Assembly (NCBI RefSeq): GCF_029893345.1
Contig: NZ_JARXVE010000001.1
Location: 992,001-1,056,000, forward strand
Direction of reading: 5' to 3'
Source: Mycolicibacterium frederiksbergense
GTDB taxonomy: Bacteria > Actinomycetota > Actinomycetes > Mycobacteriales > Mycobacteriaceae
DNA: 64,000 nucleotides
Of this stretch, positions 8,423 to 18,408 are shown piece after piece. Numbering within the stretch: the stretch's first letter is position 1; each line of letters starts with the position of its first letter. Made by a program: the position numbers and the translations under genes. The notes below the pieces were generated by a model. It saw only the letters and a list, made by a program, of their open reading frames with translations, was not told the origin of the DNA and did no database searches.

Positions 8423-9394
8423 GTGTCCGCGCTGGCCTTCACTCTTGTAGCGCTGGCGCTGGTGGGACCAGTGCCAGCCGTGCTGGCGCGGGCGGCGTGG
8501 CCATTGCGCGCCCCGCGTGCGGCGATCGTGTTGTGGCAGTCGATCGCATTGGCCGCGGTACTCTCGGCCTTCTCGGCCGGCATCGCCATCGCCAGCCGCC
8601 TGTTCGTACCCGGGCCGGACGGCCGGCCGACGGCAACCATCACCAGCGAGATCAACGCCCTCGGCTGGCCGTTGTGGCTGCTCTACATCGTGGTTTTCAC
8701 CCTCACCTTGTTCATCGGCGGCCGGCTGTGTGTGTCCGTGATCCAGGTGGCCGTGGCCACCCGGCGCCGCCGTGCACATCACCGGATGATGGTCGATCTG
8801 CTCAGCAAGTCGCGCGATGCCATACCGGCGCATCTCTGTACCGCACACCGCCCGCTGGCCGGCGACGGCCTGCGCATCCTTGATGTCGCGCAGCCACTGG
8901 CCTATTGCCTGCCCGGGGTCCGCAGCCGGGTCGTGGTGAGCGAAGGAACACTGACCACGCTGTCCGACAACGAGGTCGCCGCGATCCTCACCCACGAGCG
9001 GGCCCATCTCCGGGCCCGCCACGACCTCGTCCTGGAGATGTTCACCGCCGTCCGAACCGCGTTCCCGCGATTCGTCCGCAGCGGCAACGCACTGGACGCG
9101 GTCCGGCTGTTGATCGAGCTGTTGGCCGACGACGCCGCCGTGCGGACCGCAGGCCCCACTCCCCTGGCCCGTGCGCTGGTCGCATGCGCCAGTGGCCGCA
9201 CCCCCTCCGGGGCGCTGGCCGCCGGCGGACCCACCACCGTGATCCGGGTGCGACGCCTGGGTGGCAGGCCGAACAGCGTAGCCCTGGCGGTCACCGCCTA
9301 TCTGGCCGCTGCCGCCGTTCTGATCGTCCCCACCGTCGCCGTCGCCGTCCCCTGGCTGACCGAGCTGCACCGCCTGTTCTCCGGACTGGGATAA
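8423..9394 (+). CDS. blaR: BlaR1/MecR1-type M56 membrane metalloprotease (Rv1845c-like)
   Basis: The 323-residue membrane protein has N-terminal hydrophobic segments near residues 5-25, 35-58 and 82-112 and one near the C-terminus. The cytoplasmic protease motif HERAH is at residues 191-195. In the BlaR family, activation of this zinc protease leads to cleavage of BlaI. Unlike staphylococcal BlaR1 it lacks the extracellular penicillin-binding sensor domain, so the signal it senses is unknown; this short form is normal in mycobacteria. The GTG start lies 14 bp after blaI. Confidence 0.88.
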   Translation: MSALAFTLVALALVGPVPAVLARAAWPLRAPRAAIVLWQSIALAAVLSAFSAGIAIASRLFVPGPDGRPTATITSEINALGWPLWLLYIVVFTLTLFIGGRLCVSVIQVAVATRRRRAHHRMMVDLLSKSRDAIPAHLCTAHRPLAGDGLRILDVAQPLAYCLPGVRSRVVVSEGTLTTLSDNEVAAILTHERAHLRARHDLVLEMFTAVRTAFPRFVRSGNALDAVRLLIELLADDAAVRTAGPTPLARALVACASGRTPSGALAAGGPTTVIRVRRLGGRPNSVALAVTAYLAAAAVLIVPTVAVAVPWLTELHRLFSGLG

Positions 9395-9445
9395 CGCCCC
9401 GGCCGGCAGGTGTTCTTGTACAACAAAACAACGAAAGGCTGCTGC

Positions 9446-10912
9446 ATGACTTCGTCGAGTACACCGTCGAGCACCACCGCTACTGCGCAGATCGGGGTTA
9501 CCGGCCTGGCGGTGATGGGTTCCAACATCGCCCGCAACTTCGCCCGACACGGCTACACCGTCGCCCTGCACAACCGTTCGGTGGCCAAGACCGACGCACT
9601 GCTGGCCGAACACGGCTCGGAGGGGAAGTTCGTCCGCAACGAGACCATCGCCGAATTCCTTGACGCGCTGGAGAAGCCGCGCCGGGTGCTGATCATGGTC
9701 AAGGCCGGTGACCCGACCGATGCGGTGATCAACGAGCTCGCCGACGCCATGGAGCCGGGCGACATCATCATCGACGGCGGCAATTCGCTCTACACCGACA
9801 CCATCCGCCGCGAGAAGGCGATCCGCGAGCGCGGCCTGCACTTCGTCGGCGCGGGCATTTCCGGCGGCGAAGAAGGCGCGCTCAACGGTCCGTCGATCAT
9901 GCCGGGCGGGCCCGCCGAGTCGTACAAATCGCTCGGGCCGCTGCTGGAGGAAATCTCCGCCCACGTCGACGGCGTGCCGTGCTGCACGCATATCGGTCCG
10001 GACGGCTCCGGCCATTTCGTGAAGATGGTGCACAACGGCATCGAGTACTCCGATATGCAGCTGATCGGCGAGGCTTACCAGTTGCTGCGCGACGGGCTGG
10101 GCAGGTCCGCCCCCGAGATCGCCGACGTGTTCGCCGAGTGGAACAAGGGTGAGCTGGACAGCTACCTCGTCGAGATCACCGCCGAGGTGCTGCGCCAGGT
10201 CGACGCCAAGACCGGCAAGCCGCTGGTCGATGTGATCGCGGACGAGGCCGAACAGAAGGGCACCGGGCGCTGGACTGTGAAGTCCGCCCTGGACCTCGGG
10301 GTTCCGGTCACCGGTATCGCCGAGGCGGTGTTCGCCCGGGCACTGTCGGGTTCGGTCCCCCAGCGCGAGGCCGCGGTCGGCCTGGCCTCCGGTCACCTCG
10401 GCACCGCGCCAGCCGATGCGGCCCAGTTCACCGAGGATGTGCGCCAGGCGCTGTACGCGTCCAAGATCGTCGCCTACGCACAGGGGTTCAACCAGATCCA
10501 GGCCGGCAGCGCCGAATACAACTGGAACGTCAACCCCGGCGATCTGGCCACCATCTGGCGCGGCGGCTGCATCATCCGGGCCAAGTTCCTCAACCGGATC
10601 AAGGAGGCGTTCGACGCCGAGCCCGATCTGGCCACGCTGCTGGCCGACTCGTACTTCCGCAGCGCGGTGGAATCGGCGATCGACAGCTGGCGGCGCGTCG
10701 TCGTCACGGCCACCCAGCTGGGTATCCCGATCCCGGGCTTCTCATCGGCGCTGTCCTACTACGACGCGCTGCGCACCGAGCGGCTGCCCGCGGCACTGAC
10801 CCAGGGCCTACGCGACTTCTTCGGCGCGCACACCTACGGGCGGACCGACGCCGAACCCGGCCAGAAGTTCCACACCCTGTGGAGCGGTGACCGCAGCGAA
10901 GTGCCCGCCTGA
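9446..10912 (+). CDS. gnd1: 6-phosphogluconate dehydrogenase (decarboxylating)
   Basis: This enzyme of the oxidative pentose phosphate pathway converts 6-phosphogluconate to ribulose 5-phosphate with NADP reduction. The 488-residue product has the nucleotide motif GLAVMGSNIARN, the IDGGNS and GAGISGGEEGA substrate motifs, and KMVHNGIEYSDMQLI with the catalytic lysine. Length matches the long (about 485 residue) Gnd1 type. The ATG at 9446 is chosen because GAAAGG precedes it; an in-frame ATG 36 bp upstream lacks support. guaB1 follows after 18 bp. Confidence 0.96.
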   Translation: MTSSSTPSSTTATAQIGVTGLAVMGSNIARNFARHGYTVALHNRSVAKTDALLAEHGSEGKFVRNETIAEFLDALEKPRRVLIMVKAGDPTDAVINELADAMEPGDIIIDGGNSLYTDTIRREKAIRERGLHFVGAGISGGEEGALNGPSIMPGGPAESYKSLGPLLEEISAHVDGVPCCTHIGPDGSGHFVKMVHNGIEYSDMQLIGEAYQLLRDGLGRSAPEIADVFAEWNKGELDSYLVEITAEVLRQVDAKTGKPLVDVIADEAEQKGTGRWTVKSALDLGVPVTGIAEAVFARALSGSVPQREAAVGLASGHLGTAPADAAQFTEDVRQALYASKIVAYAQGFNQIQAGSAEYNWNVNPGDLATIWRGGCIIRAKFLNRIKEAFDAEPDLATLLADSYFRSAVESAIDSWRRVVVTATQLGIPIPGFSSALSYYDALRTERLPAALTQGLRDFFGAHTYGRTDAEPGQKFHTLWSGDRSEVPA

Positions 10913-12367
<1,455 letters not shown>

Positions 12368-12496
12368 TCACAGGTCCCGGGGCGTCTGGCGGGCACCATT
12401 CACCGTGGTCGCGATATTATTGAGGCTCACTGTATCGAGTGGACGGTCGGGCGCTGCCCGATTGTCCGCTGTGCCAGACCGAACGAAAGGGTTCAC

Positions 12497-12637
12497 GTGC
12501 CGCAGGCACCCACCGAGGCCTCCGGTTCTGAACCGGCCTTCCAGGTGGAACAATGTTCGCTTCTGAGCGCCGAAGCCGACGACCCCCCTTCTAGTCGGCC
12601 GGGCCTCCGGCCCGGCGTTCCCCTGGTGAGGATCTGA
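12497..12637 (+). CDS. Small 46-residue leader ORF coupled to the CorC-like gene
   Basis: A GTG at 12497 sits behind GAAAGGG (12486-12492) and opens 46 codons ending in TGA at 12635-12637. That stop overlaps the ATG of the next gene as TGATG, a standard coupling arrangement. The peptide starts [15 protein letters not shown], contains one cysteine in QCSLLS, and ends RPGVPLVRI. Third-position GC is about 70 percent, lower than neighbouring genes but above chance. It has no hydrophobic segment and I do not recognise it. It could be a regulatory leader peptide controlling access to the CorC start, helped by the hairpin at 12598-12616 inside it. Confidence 0.5.
   Translation: MPQAPTEASGSEPAFQVEQCSLLSAEADDPPSSRPGLRPGVPLVRI
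12598..12616 (+). promoter_or_regulatory. GC-rich hairpin in leader of CorC-like gene
   Basis: GCCGGGCC (12598-12605) pairs with GGCCCGGC (12609-12616) over a three-base loop, just ahead of the GTGAGGA ribosome binding region. With ribosomes translating the small upstream ORF the hairpin would be melted, so it could act as an attenuator or start-site gate. Confidence 0.4.
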
Positions 12638-14004
12638 TGGCCGGCTCGATGAGCGTGCTGTTCTCCGTGCTGTCGATCCTGCTAATCGTCCTGCTCACCT
12701 TCGGCACCGCGGTGTTCGTGGCGGCCGAGTTCTCGCTGACCGCGCTGGAGCGCAGCACTGTCGAGGCCAACGCCCGCACCGGTGACCGCCGCGACCAGCT
12801 GGTCCGCCGGGCCCACCGCACGCTGTCATTCCAACTCTCCGGCGCCCAGGTGGGCATTTCGATCACCACCCTGGCCACCGGTTACCTCGCCGAACCCGTC
12901 GTCGGGGGGCTCGTCCGCCCCGGCCTGGACGCGGTCGGCATCCCGGTCAACATCGCCGGTGGACTGGCACTGTTCCTGGCCGTGCTCATCGCGACATCGC
13001 TGTCGATGGTGTTCGGCGAGCTGGTGCCCAAGAACCTCGCAGTCGCCCGCCCGGTCCCGACCGCCCGCGCCGCGGCGCCGTTCCAGCTGCTGTTCTCGAT
13101 GCTGTTCACCCCGGTCATCCGGCTGACCAACGGCACCGCCAACTGGATCCTGCGCCGGCTGGGTATCGAGCCGGCTGAGGAACTGCGCTCGGCCCGTTCG
13201 GCCCAGGAGCTGGCATCGCTGGTGCGCAACTCGGCCCGCAGCGGTTCGCTCGATCCCAGCACCGCACTGCTGGTGCATCGCTCGCTGCAGTTCGGTGAGC
13301 GCACCGCCGAGGAGCTGATGACCCCGCGGTCCAAGATCGAGGTCCTCGACGCGGACGATACGGTGGCCGAGCTGATGGCCGCCGCGATCCGTACCGGGTA
13401 TTCGCGGTTCCCCATCGTCGAAGGCGATCTCGACGAGACGATCGGCGTGGTGCACATCAAGCAGGTGTTCTCGGTACCACGCCAGGAACGGGACCGGACC
13501 CGGTTGGCCGCGCTGGCAATGCCGGTGGCGACCGTGCCGTCCACCCTCGACGGGGACGCCGTGATGACCCAGATCCGGGCCAACGGATTACAGACCGCAC
13601 TCGTGGTCGACGAGTACGGCGGCACCGCCGGGATGGTGACCGTCGAGGACCTGATCGAGGAAATCGTCGGCGACGTGCGCGACGAACACGACGACGCCAC
13701 CCCCGACGTGGTGCCGGCCGGCAACGGCTGGCAGGTGTCCGGTCTGCTGCGCATCGACGAGGTCGCGACCGCGACCGGATTTCGGGCATCCGAGGGTGAG
13801 TACGAGACCATCGGCGGGCTGGTTCTGCAGGAACTCGGACACATTCCCGAGGACGGCGAAGCCGTCGAGCTCGCCGCCTTCGACCCCGACGGCGATCCGG
13901 ACAAGCCGACGCACTGGCTGGCCACCGTGGTGCGGATGGACGGTCGCCGGATCGACCTGCTCGAGCTGACCAGGCTGGGCTCCGGGGAGGACAGCGATGG
14001 GTGA
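12637..14004 (+). CDS. CorC/HlyC-type CNNM-CBS membrane protein (Rv1842c-like)
   Basis: The 455-residue protein has an N-terminal CNNM/DUF21 transmembrane domain (about residues 1-190, with the [14 protein letters not shown] and [16 protein letters not shown] motifs), a pair of CBS domains (about 210-335, including [26 protein letters not shown]) and a C-terminal CorC_HlyC domain. Family members are linked to magnesium or cobalt efflux and not to true haemolysis. It is coupled to a small upstream ORF and overlaps a second CorC-like gene by eight bases, so the two probably form a heteromeric unit. Confidence 0.9.
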   Translation: MAGSMSVLFSVLSILLIVLLTFGTAVFVAAEFSLTALERSTVEANARTGDRRDQLVRRAHRTLSFQLSGAQVGISITTLATGYLAEPVVGGLVRPGLDAVGIPVNIAGGLALFLAVLIATSLSMVFGELVPKNLAVARPVPTARAAAPFQLLFSMLFTPVIRLTNGTANWILRRLGIEPAEELRSARSAQELASLVRNSARSGSLDPSTALLVHRSLQFGERTAEELMTPRSKIEVLDADDTVAELMAAAIRTGYSRFPIVEGDLDETIGVVHIKQVFSVPRQERDRTRLAALAMPVATVPSTLDGDAVMTQIRANGLQTALVVDEYGGTAGMVTVEDLIEEIVGDVRDEHDDATPDVVPAGNGWQVSGLLRIDEVATATGFRASEGEYETIGGLVLQELGHIPEDGEAVELAAFDPDGDPDKPTHWLATVVRMDGRRIDLLELTRLGSGEDSDG

Positions 14005-15178
14005 CATCCTCAGCGTGTTGTTGACCGTGCTGCTGCTGGCGGCCAACGCGTTCTTCGTGGCCTCGGAGTTCGCCCTGATCTCGGCCCGGCGGGACCGGCT
14101 GCAGGCGCTGGCCGAACAGGGCAAGCGCAGCGCCGTCACCGTCATCCGGGCCGGCGAGCACCTCTCGCTCATGTTGGCCGGCTCTCAGCTGGGCATCACG
14201 ATCTGCTCGATCCTGTTGGGACGCGTCGGGGAGCCCGCCGTCGCGCATCTGCTGGAAGCCCCGTTCGCGCTGATCGGCGTATCCGACGCGGTGCTGCACA
14301 CGGTGTCGTTCTTCGTGGCCTTGGCCATCGTGGTGACCCTGCATGTGCTGCTCGGCGAGATGGTCCCGAAGAACATCGCCATCGCAGGCCCCGAGACCGC
14401 AGCCATGCTGCTCATCCCGCCGTACCTGCTGTACATCCGGGCGGCAAGGCCGTTCATCTCGTTCTACAACTGGTGCGCCAATGCCACCCTGCGGGCGTTC
14501 CGCGTCGAAACGCGGGACGAATTGGAATCGGCGGTGTCGACCGTCGAGCTGTCGGAGATGATCGCCGAGTCGGTGTCGGAAGGCCTGCTGGACACCGAGG
14601 AGCACGGTCGGCTGACCCGGGCTCTGGAGACCCGCAGCCGCACGGTCAGTGACGTGGCGATGCCGTTGAGTGCGATTCATGCGATACCGGTGGCCGCCGA
14701 GGGCTGCGGGCCAACGGTCGGCGCGGTCGAGCGGGCCCTCACCGAGACCGGGTACTCCCGGTTTCCGGTCACCGACGCGTCCGGAACCGCCATCGGGTAT
14801 CTGCACATCAAGGATGTGCTGCCGCAGATCAACGACCCCGATGCGGTGCTGGACGTGACCATGGTGCGTCCGCTGCCGCGGCTCCCGGCCTCGTTGCCGC
14901 TGCCCGATGCGCTGTCGCGGATGCGACGCAGCAAGAGCCATCTCGCCTTGGTGGTCGATGAGCGCTCGCGCGAAGAGCATGTGCCCGATGAATGCGGGCC
15001 GGATGAATGCATGCCCGATGAGAGCGTGCGCGAAGCCCATGTTCTCGACGACGCTGCACCCGGCGACAACAGCGACGCCGCTCCGGCCCCGAATGGCACC
15101 GTCACCGCGATGGTCGCGCTGGAAGACATGGTCGAAGACCTGGTCGGGACGGTGCGCGACGGGACGCATCGTGTCTGA
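13997..15178 (+). CDS. CorC-type CNNM-CBS membrane protein with repeat insertion (Rv1841c-like)
   Basis: The 393-residue paralogue has the CNNM/DUF21 membrane domain ([33 protein letters not shown]) and a CBS pair, but lacks the C-terminal CorC domain, as in Rv1841c (about 345 residues). The extra length is an acidic insertion at about residues 321-366, inside the second CBS domain between LALVVD and [18 protein letters not shown]. It is built of five-residue DExxx units encoded by a 15-bp tandem repeat. Start overlaps the previous gene by eight bases, and the following gene overlaps its end by eight bases, so all are cotranslated. Confidence 0.88.
   Translation: MGDILSVLLTVLLLAANAFFVASEFALISARRDRLQALAEQGKRSAVTVIRAGEHLSLMLAGSQLGITICSILLGRVGEPAVAHLLEAPFALIGVSDAVLHTVSFFVALAIVVTLHVLLGEMVPKNIAIAGPETAAMLLIPPYLLYIRAARPFISFYNWCANATLRAFRVETRDELESAVSTVELSEMIAESVSEGLLDTEEHGRLTRALETRSRTVSDVAMPLSAIHAIPVAAEGCGPTVGAVERALTETGYSRFPVTDASGTAIGYLHIKDVLPQINDPDAVLDVTMVRPLPRLPASLPLPDALSRMRRSKSHLALVVDERSREEHVPDECGPDECMPDESVREAHVLDDAAPGDNSDAAPAPNGTVTAMVALEDMVEDLVGTVRDGTHRV
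14957..15046 (+). repeat. 15-bp minisatellite in the second CorC-like gene
   Basis: About six degenerate copies of a 15-bp unit starting GATGA or GAAGA, at 14957, 14972, 14987, 15002, 15017 and 15032. They encode [30 protein letters not shown]. The unit length keeps the frame, so copy-number change would only alter the length of the acidic loop. Confidence 0.8.
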
Positions 15179-16064
15179 CCTGGCGATTTCGGTTGCCGAT
15201 CGGGTTCTGAGCGAGGCCGAGTGGACCGCGGCCCGTGAGCGTCACAACGAACGGGTCGAGCGGTTCCTGGCGCCCCATCTGCGCCGCCAGGAGCGCGGCG
15301 AGGCGCATCCGGTGTGGGACTTCCTGTTCACCTATTACAGCCTGCGGCCGCGCCAGCTGCGACGCTGGCATCCCGGCTACGGCGTCGTACTGGCAGGCAG
15401 GTCCGCCCGCCGCTACCTGGATGCCAGCGGCTACGCCGCTCACCCCGACGGCGTCACCGTCGGCCGTGATTATTTGGTTGCTCGTGCGGGCACGGTGCGA
15501 TTCATCGCGCAGTTGATGCGCGCGACCGCCGCGCGCCCACCGCGGATGAACTGCTTCGGACTGCACGAATGGGCCATGGTCTACCAGGCTCCGACCGTAC
15601 GACACGACCAGGTTCCACTGCGCCTCGGCCAGGCCGGTACCGACGCGGCGGTGGAGTCAATGCCACTGCGGTGCAGCCATTTCGATGCATTCCGCTTCTT
15701 CACCGAGGCTGCGGTCGGCCGCAATGACCGGCAGCTGAGCCGCGATCAGCAGATCGACACCGAGCAGCCGGGCTGCATCCACGCCGCCATGGACACCTAC
15801 AAGTGGGCATACAAACTGGGTCCGCTGGTACCGTCCGAGCTGGTGATGGACGCACTCGAGCTGGCCGCCGACGCGCGGGCGCTCGATATGTGTGCCAGCC
15901 CATACGACTTGAGGCGCTATGGTTTCGAGCCGATCGCCATCGAAACACCGGCCGGGCGTGCCGAATACGTCCGGGCACAACAGCACATCGCCGAGCGGGC
16001 CGCCCCGTTGCGGATCACTCTGGCAAACCGATGTGAGCTATTGCTCACCAGGCTGGACGGCTGA
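15171..16064 (+). CDS. Conserved actinobacterial protein, often labelled 3-methyladenine DNA glycosylase
   Basis: The 297-residue protein matches a family widespread in actinobacteria that databases often name 3-methyladenine DNA glycosylase; I see no HhH-GPD or AAG glycosylase motif to justify that name. Typical motifs are VWDFLFTYYSLRPRQLRRWHPG near residue 40 and GLHEWAMVYQ and PLRCSHFDAFRFFT in the middle, the latter rich in His, Asp and aromatic residues. The GTG at 15171 overlaps the CorC-like stop by eight bases. Function should be treated as unknown. Confidence 0.75.
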   Translation: MSDLAISVADRVLSEAEWTAARERHNERVERFLAPHLRRQERGEAHPVWDFLFTYYSLRPRQLRRWHPGYGVVLAGRSARRYLDASGYAAHPDGVTVGRDYLVARAGTVRFIAQLMRATAARPPRMNCFGLHEWAMVYQAPTVRHDQVPLRLGQAGTDAAVESMPLRCSHFDAFRFFTEAAVGRNDRQLSRDQQIDTEQPGCIHAAMDTYKWAYKLGPLVPSELVMDALELAADARALDMCASPYDLRRYGFEPIAIETPAGRAEYVRAQQHIAERAAPLRITLANRCELLLTRLDG

Positions 16065-16142
16065 AAGGCCGCAGCTACCAATGAGTAAGCTGAATCAACG
16101 GCAGGCACCGCGCGGCGCCTGGAGCCGGAGGAGGAAACGCGC

Positions 16143-18353
16143 ATGACTAATCGCGTGACGGTCGGAAACCTGCGCGTCGCACAGGTGCTGCACGACTTCA
16201 TCACCAACGAGGCACTGCCGGGCACCGGCGTCGACCCGGACAGCTTCTGGTCCGGCGTTGACAAGGTCGTCGCCGACCTCACCCCGAAGAACCAGAATCT
16301 GCTGGCCCGTCGCGACGAACTGCAGGCGCAGATCGACAAGTGGCACCGCGCTCACGTGCTCGAGCCGGTGGACCCCGCGGCCTACAAGCAGTTCCTCATC
16401 GACATCGGTTACCTGCTGCCCGAACCTGCCGACTTCACCATCACCACCTCCGGTGTGGACGACGAGATCACCTCGACCGCCGGCCCGCAGCTGGTGGTGC
16501 CGATCCTCAACGCCCGCTTCGCGCTCAATGCCGCCAACGCCCGGTGGGGCTCGCTGTACGACGCGCTGTACGGCACCGACGTCATCAGTGAAGAAGACGG
16601 CGCCGAAAAGGGAACGGGTTACAACCAAGTGCGCGGCGACAAGGTGATCGCCTACGCGCGTGATTTCCTCGATCAGGCCGTCCCGCTGGCCGCCGGTACC
16701 TGGAGTGAGGCCACCGGCCTCAAGATCGAAGACGGCCAGCTGCTGGTCACCTACGGCGATGGTCTGGCCTCCGGCCTGGCCGCACCCGAGCAGTTCGTCG
16801 GCTACACCGGCGAACTCGGCAAGCCACAGTGGTCGGTGCTGCTGCGCAACCACGGTCTGCACATCGAGATCCTGATCGACCCCGACTCCCCGGTCGGCTC
16901 CACCGACGCCGCCGGCATCAAGGACGTGGTGCTGGAGTCGGCGATCACCACGATCATGGACTTCGAGGACTCGGTTGCCGCCGTCGACGCCGACGACAAG
17001 GTGCTCGGCTACCGCAACTGGCTGGGCCTGAACCGCGGCGACCTGGCCGAGGAGGTCAGCAAGGGCGCCAAGACGTTCACCCGTGTCCTCAATCAGGACC
17101 GCACCTTCACCACCCCCGACGGTGAGGGCGAGCTGACCCTCCCCGGGCGCAGCCTGCTGTTCGTGCGCAACGTCGGGCACCTGATGACCAATGACGCGAT
17201 TGTGATGGGGGCCGACGGCGAGGATGTCACAGAAATCCCCGAGGGCATCCAGGACGCGCTGTTCACCGGCCTGATCGCCATGCACGGGCTGAAGGACGAT
17301 GAAGCCAACGGCCCGCTGAAGAACAGCCGCACCGGCTCGATCTACATCGTCAAGCCCAAGATGCACGGCCCCGACGAGGTCGCGTTCGCCTGTGAGCTGT
17401 TCGGCCGCGTCGAAGACGTCCTGGGCCTGCCGGCCGGCACCCTCAAGGTCGGCATCATGGACGAGGAACGCCGCACCACGGTCAACCTGAAGGCGTGCAT
17501 CAAGGCCGCCGCCGACCGGGTGGTGTTCATCAACACCGGCTTCCTGGACCGCACCGGCGACGAGATCCACACCTCGATGGAAGCCGGCCCGATGATCCGC
17601 AAGGGCGCGATGAAGAGTCAGCCCTGGATCAAGGCCTACGAGGACGCCAACGTCGACGTCGGGCTGGCCACCGGGCTGTCCGGCAAGGCCCAGATCGGCA
17701 AGGGCATGTGGGCGATGACCGATCTGATGGCCGACATGGTCGAGCAGAAGATCGCACAGCCCAAGGCCGGCGCCACCACGGCGTGGGTGCCGTCGCCGAC
17801 CGCGGCCACCCTGCACGCGATGCACTACCACCAGGTTGACGTCGAGTCGGTGCAGAAGGAGCTGGCCGGCAAGAAGCGCGGCACGATCGAGGACCTGCTG
17901 ACCATTCCGCTCGCGGATTCCTCGCTGACCTGGTCGCCCGAGGAGATCCACGAAGAGGTCGACAACAACTGCCAGTCGATCCTGGGCTACGTGGTCCGCT
18001 GGATCGACGCCGGTGTCGGCTGCTCGAAGGTTCCCGATATTCACAACATCGCGCTGATGGAGGACCGGGCCACACTGCGGATCAGCAGCCAGCTGCTGGC
18101 CAACTGGCTGCGCCACGGGGTGATCACTGCCGACGACGTGAACACCAGCCTGCGCCGGATGGCGGCGGTGGTCGACGAGCAGAACGCAGCGGATCCCGAC
18201 TACCTGCCGATGGCACCCGACCCGGATGCCAGCATCGCGTTCGCGGCTGCCCAGGATCTGATTCTGTCCGGGGCCGAGCAGCCCAACGGCTACACCGAGC
18301 CGATCCTGCACCGGCGCCGCCGTGAGTTCAAGGCGAACACCGCCGCACAGTGA
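16143..18353 (+). CDS. glcB: Malate synthase G
   Basis: This glyoxylate-shunt enzyme condenses glyoxylate with acetyl-CoA to malate and lets the cell grow on fatty acids and acetate. At 736 residues it has the monomeric isoform G length. Seen motifs include [25 protein letters not shown], the catalytic-core [39 protein letters not shown], and the CoA-binding C-terminal cap with [33 protein letters not shown] site precedes the ATG. It stands alone, with 78 bp upstream. Confidence 0.97.
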   Translation: MTNRVTVGNLRVAQVLHDFITNEALPGTGVDPDSFWSGVDKVVADLTPKNQNLLARRDELQAQIDKWHRAHVLEPVDPAAYKQFLIDIGYLLPEPADFTITTSGVDDEITSTAGPQLVVPILNARFALNAANARWGSLYDALYGTDVISEEDGAEKGTGYNQVRGDKVIAYARDFLDQAVPLAAGTWSEATGLKIEDGQLLVTYGDGLASGLAAPEQFVGYTGELGKPQWSVLLRNHGLHIEILIDPDSPVGSTDAAGIKDVVLESAITTIMDFEDSVAAVDADDKVLGYRNWLGLNRGDLAEEVSKGAKTFTRVLNQDRTFTTPDGEGELTLPGRSLLFVRNVGHLMTNDAIVMGADGEDVTEIPEGIQDALFTGLIAMHGLKDDEANGPLKNSRTGSIYIVKPKMHGPDEVAFACELFGRVEDVLGLPAGTLKVGIMDEERRTTVNLKACIKAAADRVVFINTGFLDRTGDEIHTSMEAGPMIRKGAMKSQPWIKAYEDANVDVGLATGLSGKAQIGKGMWAMTDLMADMVEQKIAQPKAGATTAWVPSPTAATLHAMHYHQVDVESVQKELAGKKRGTIEDLLTIPLADSSLTWSPEEIHEEVDNNCQSILGYVVRWIDAGVGCSKVPDIHNIALMEDRATLRISSQLLANWLRHGVITADDVNTSLRRMAAVVDEQNAADPDYLPMAPDPDASIAFAAAQDLILSGAEQPNGYTEPILHRRRREFKANTAAQ

Positions 18354-18408
18354 TTAGAATTCGGCGGGTCTGGGTGACTAGTCGTATCGAGATGTACAGG
18401 GGTTAGGA

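Noticed and set aside
8195-10396. A 733-codon open frame on the minus strand
   Set aside because: It lies opposite blaI, blaR and gnd1, whose protein motifs are clear; its translation is Gly/Arg/His-rich without domains, a high-GC antisense artefact.
13457-15169. A 570-codon minus-strand frame across the CorC-like genes
   Set aside because: The plus-strand frames encode clear CNNM/CBS domains; this is their shadow.
16095-18311. A 738-codon open frame opposite glcB
   Set aside because: glcB is unmistakable malate synthase on the plus strand; the antisense frame has no motif and biased composition.
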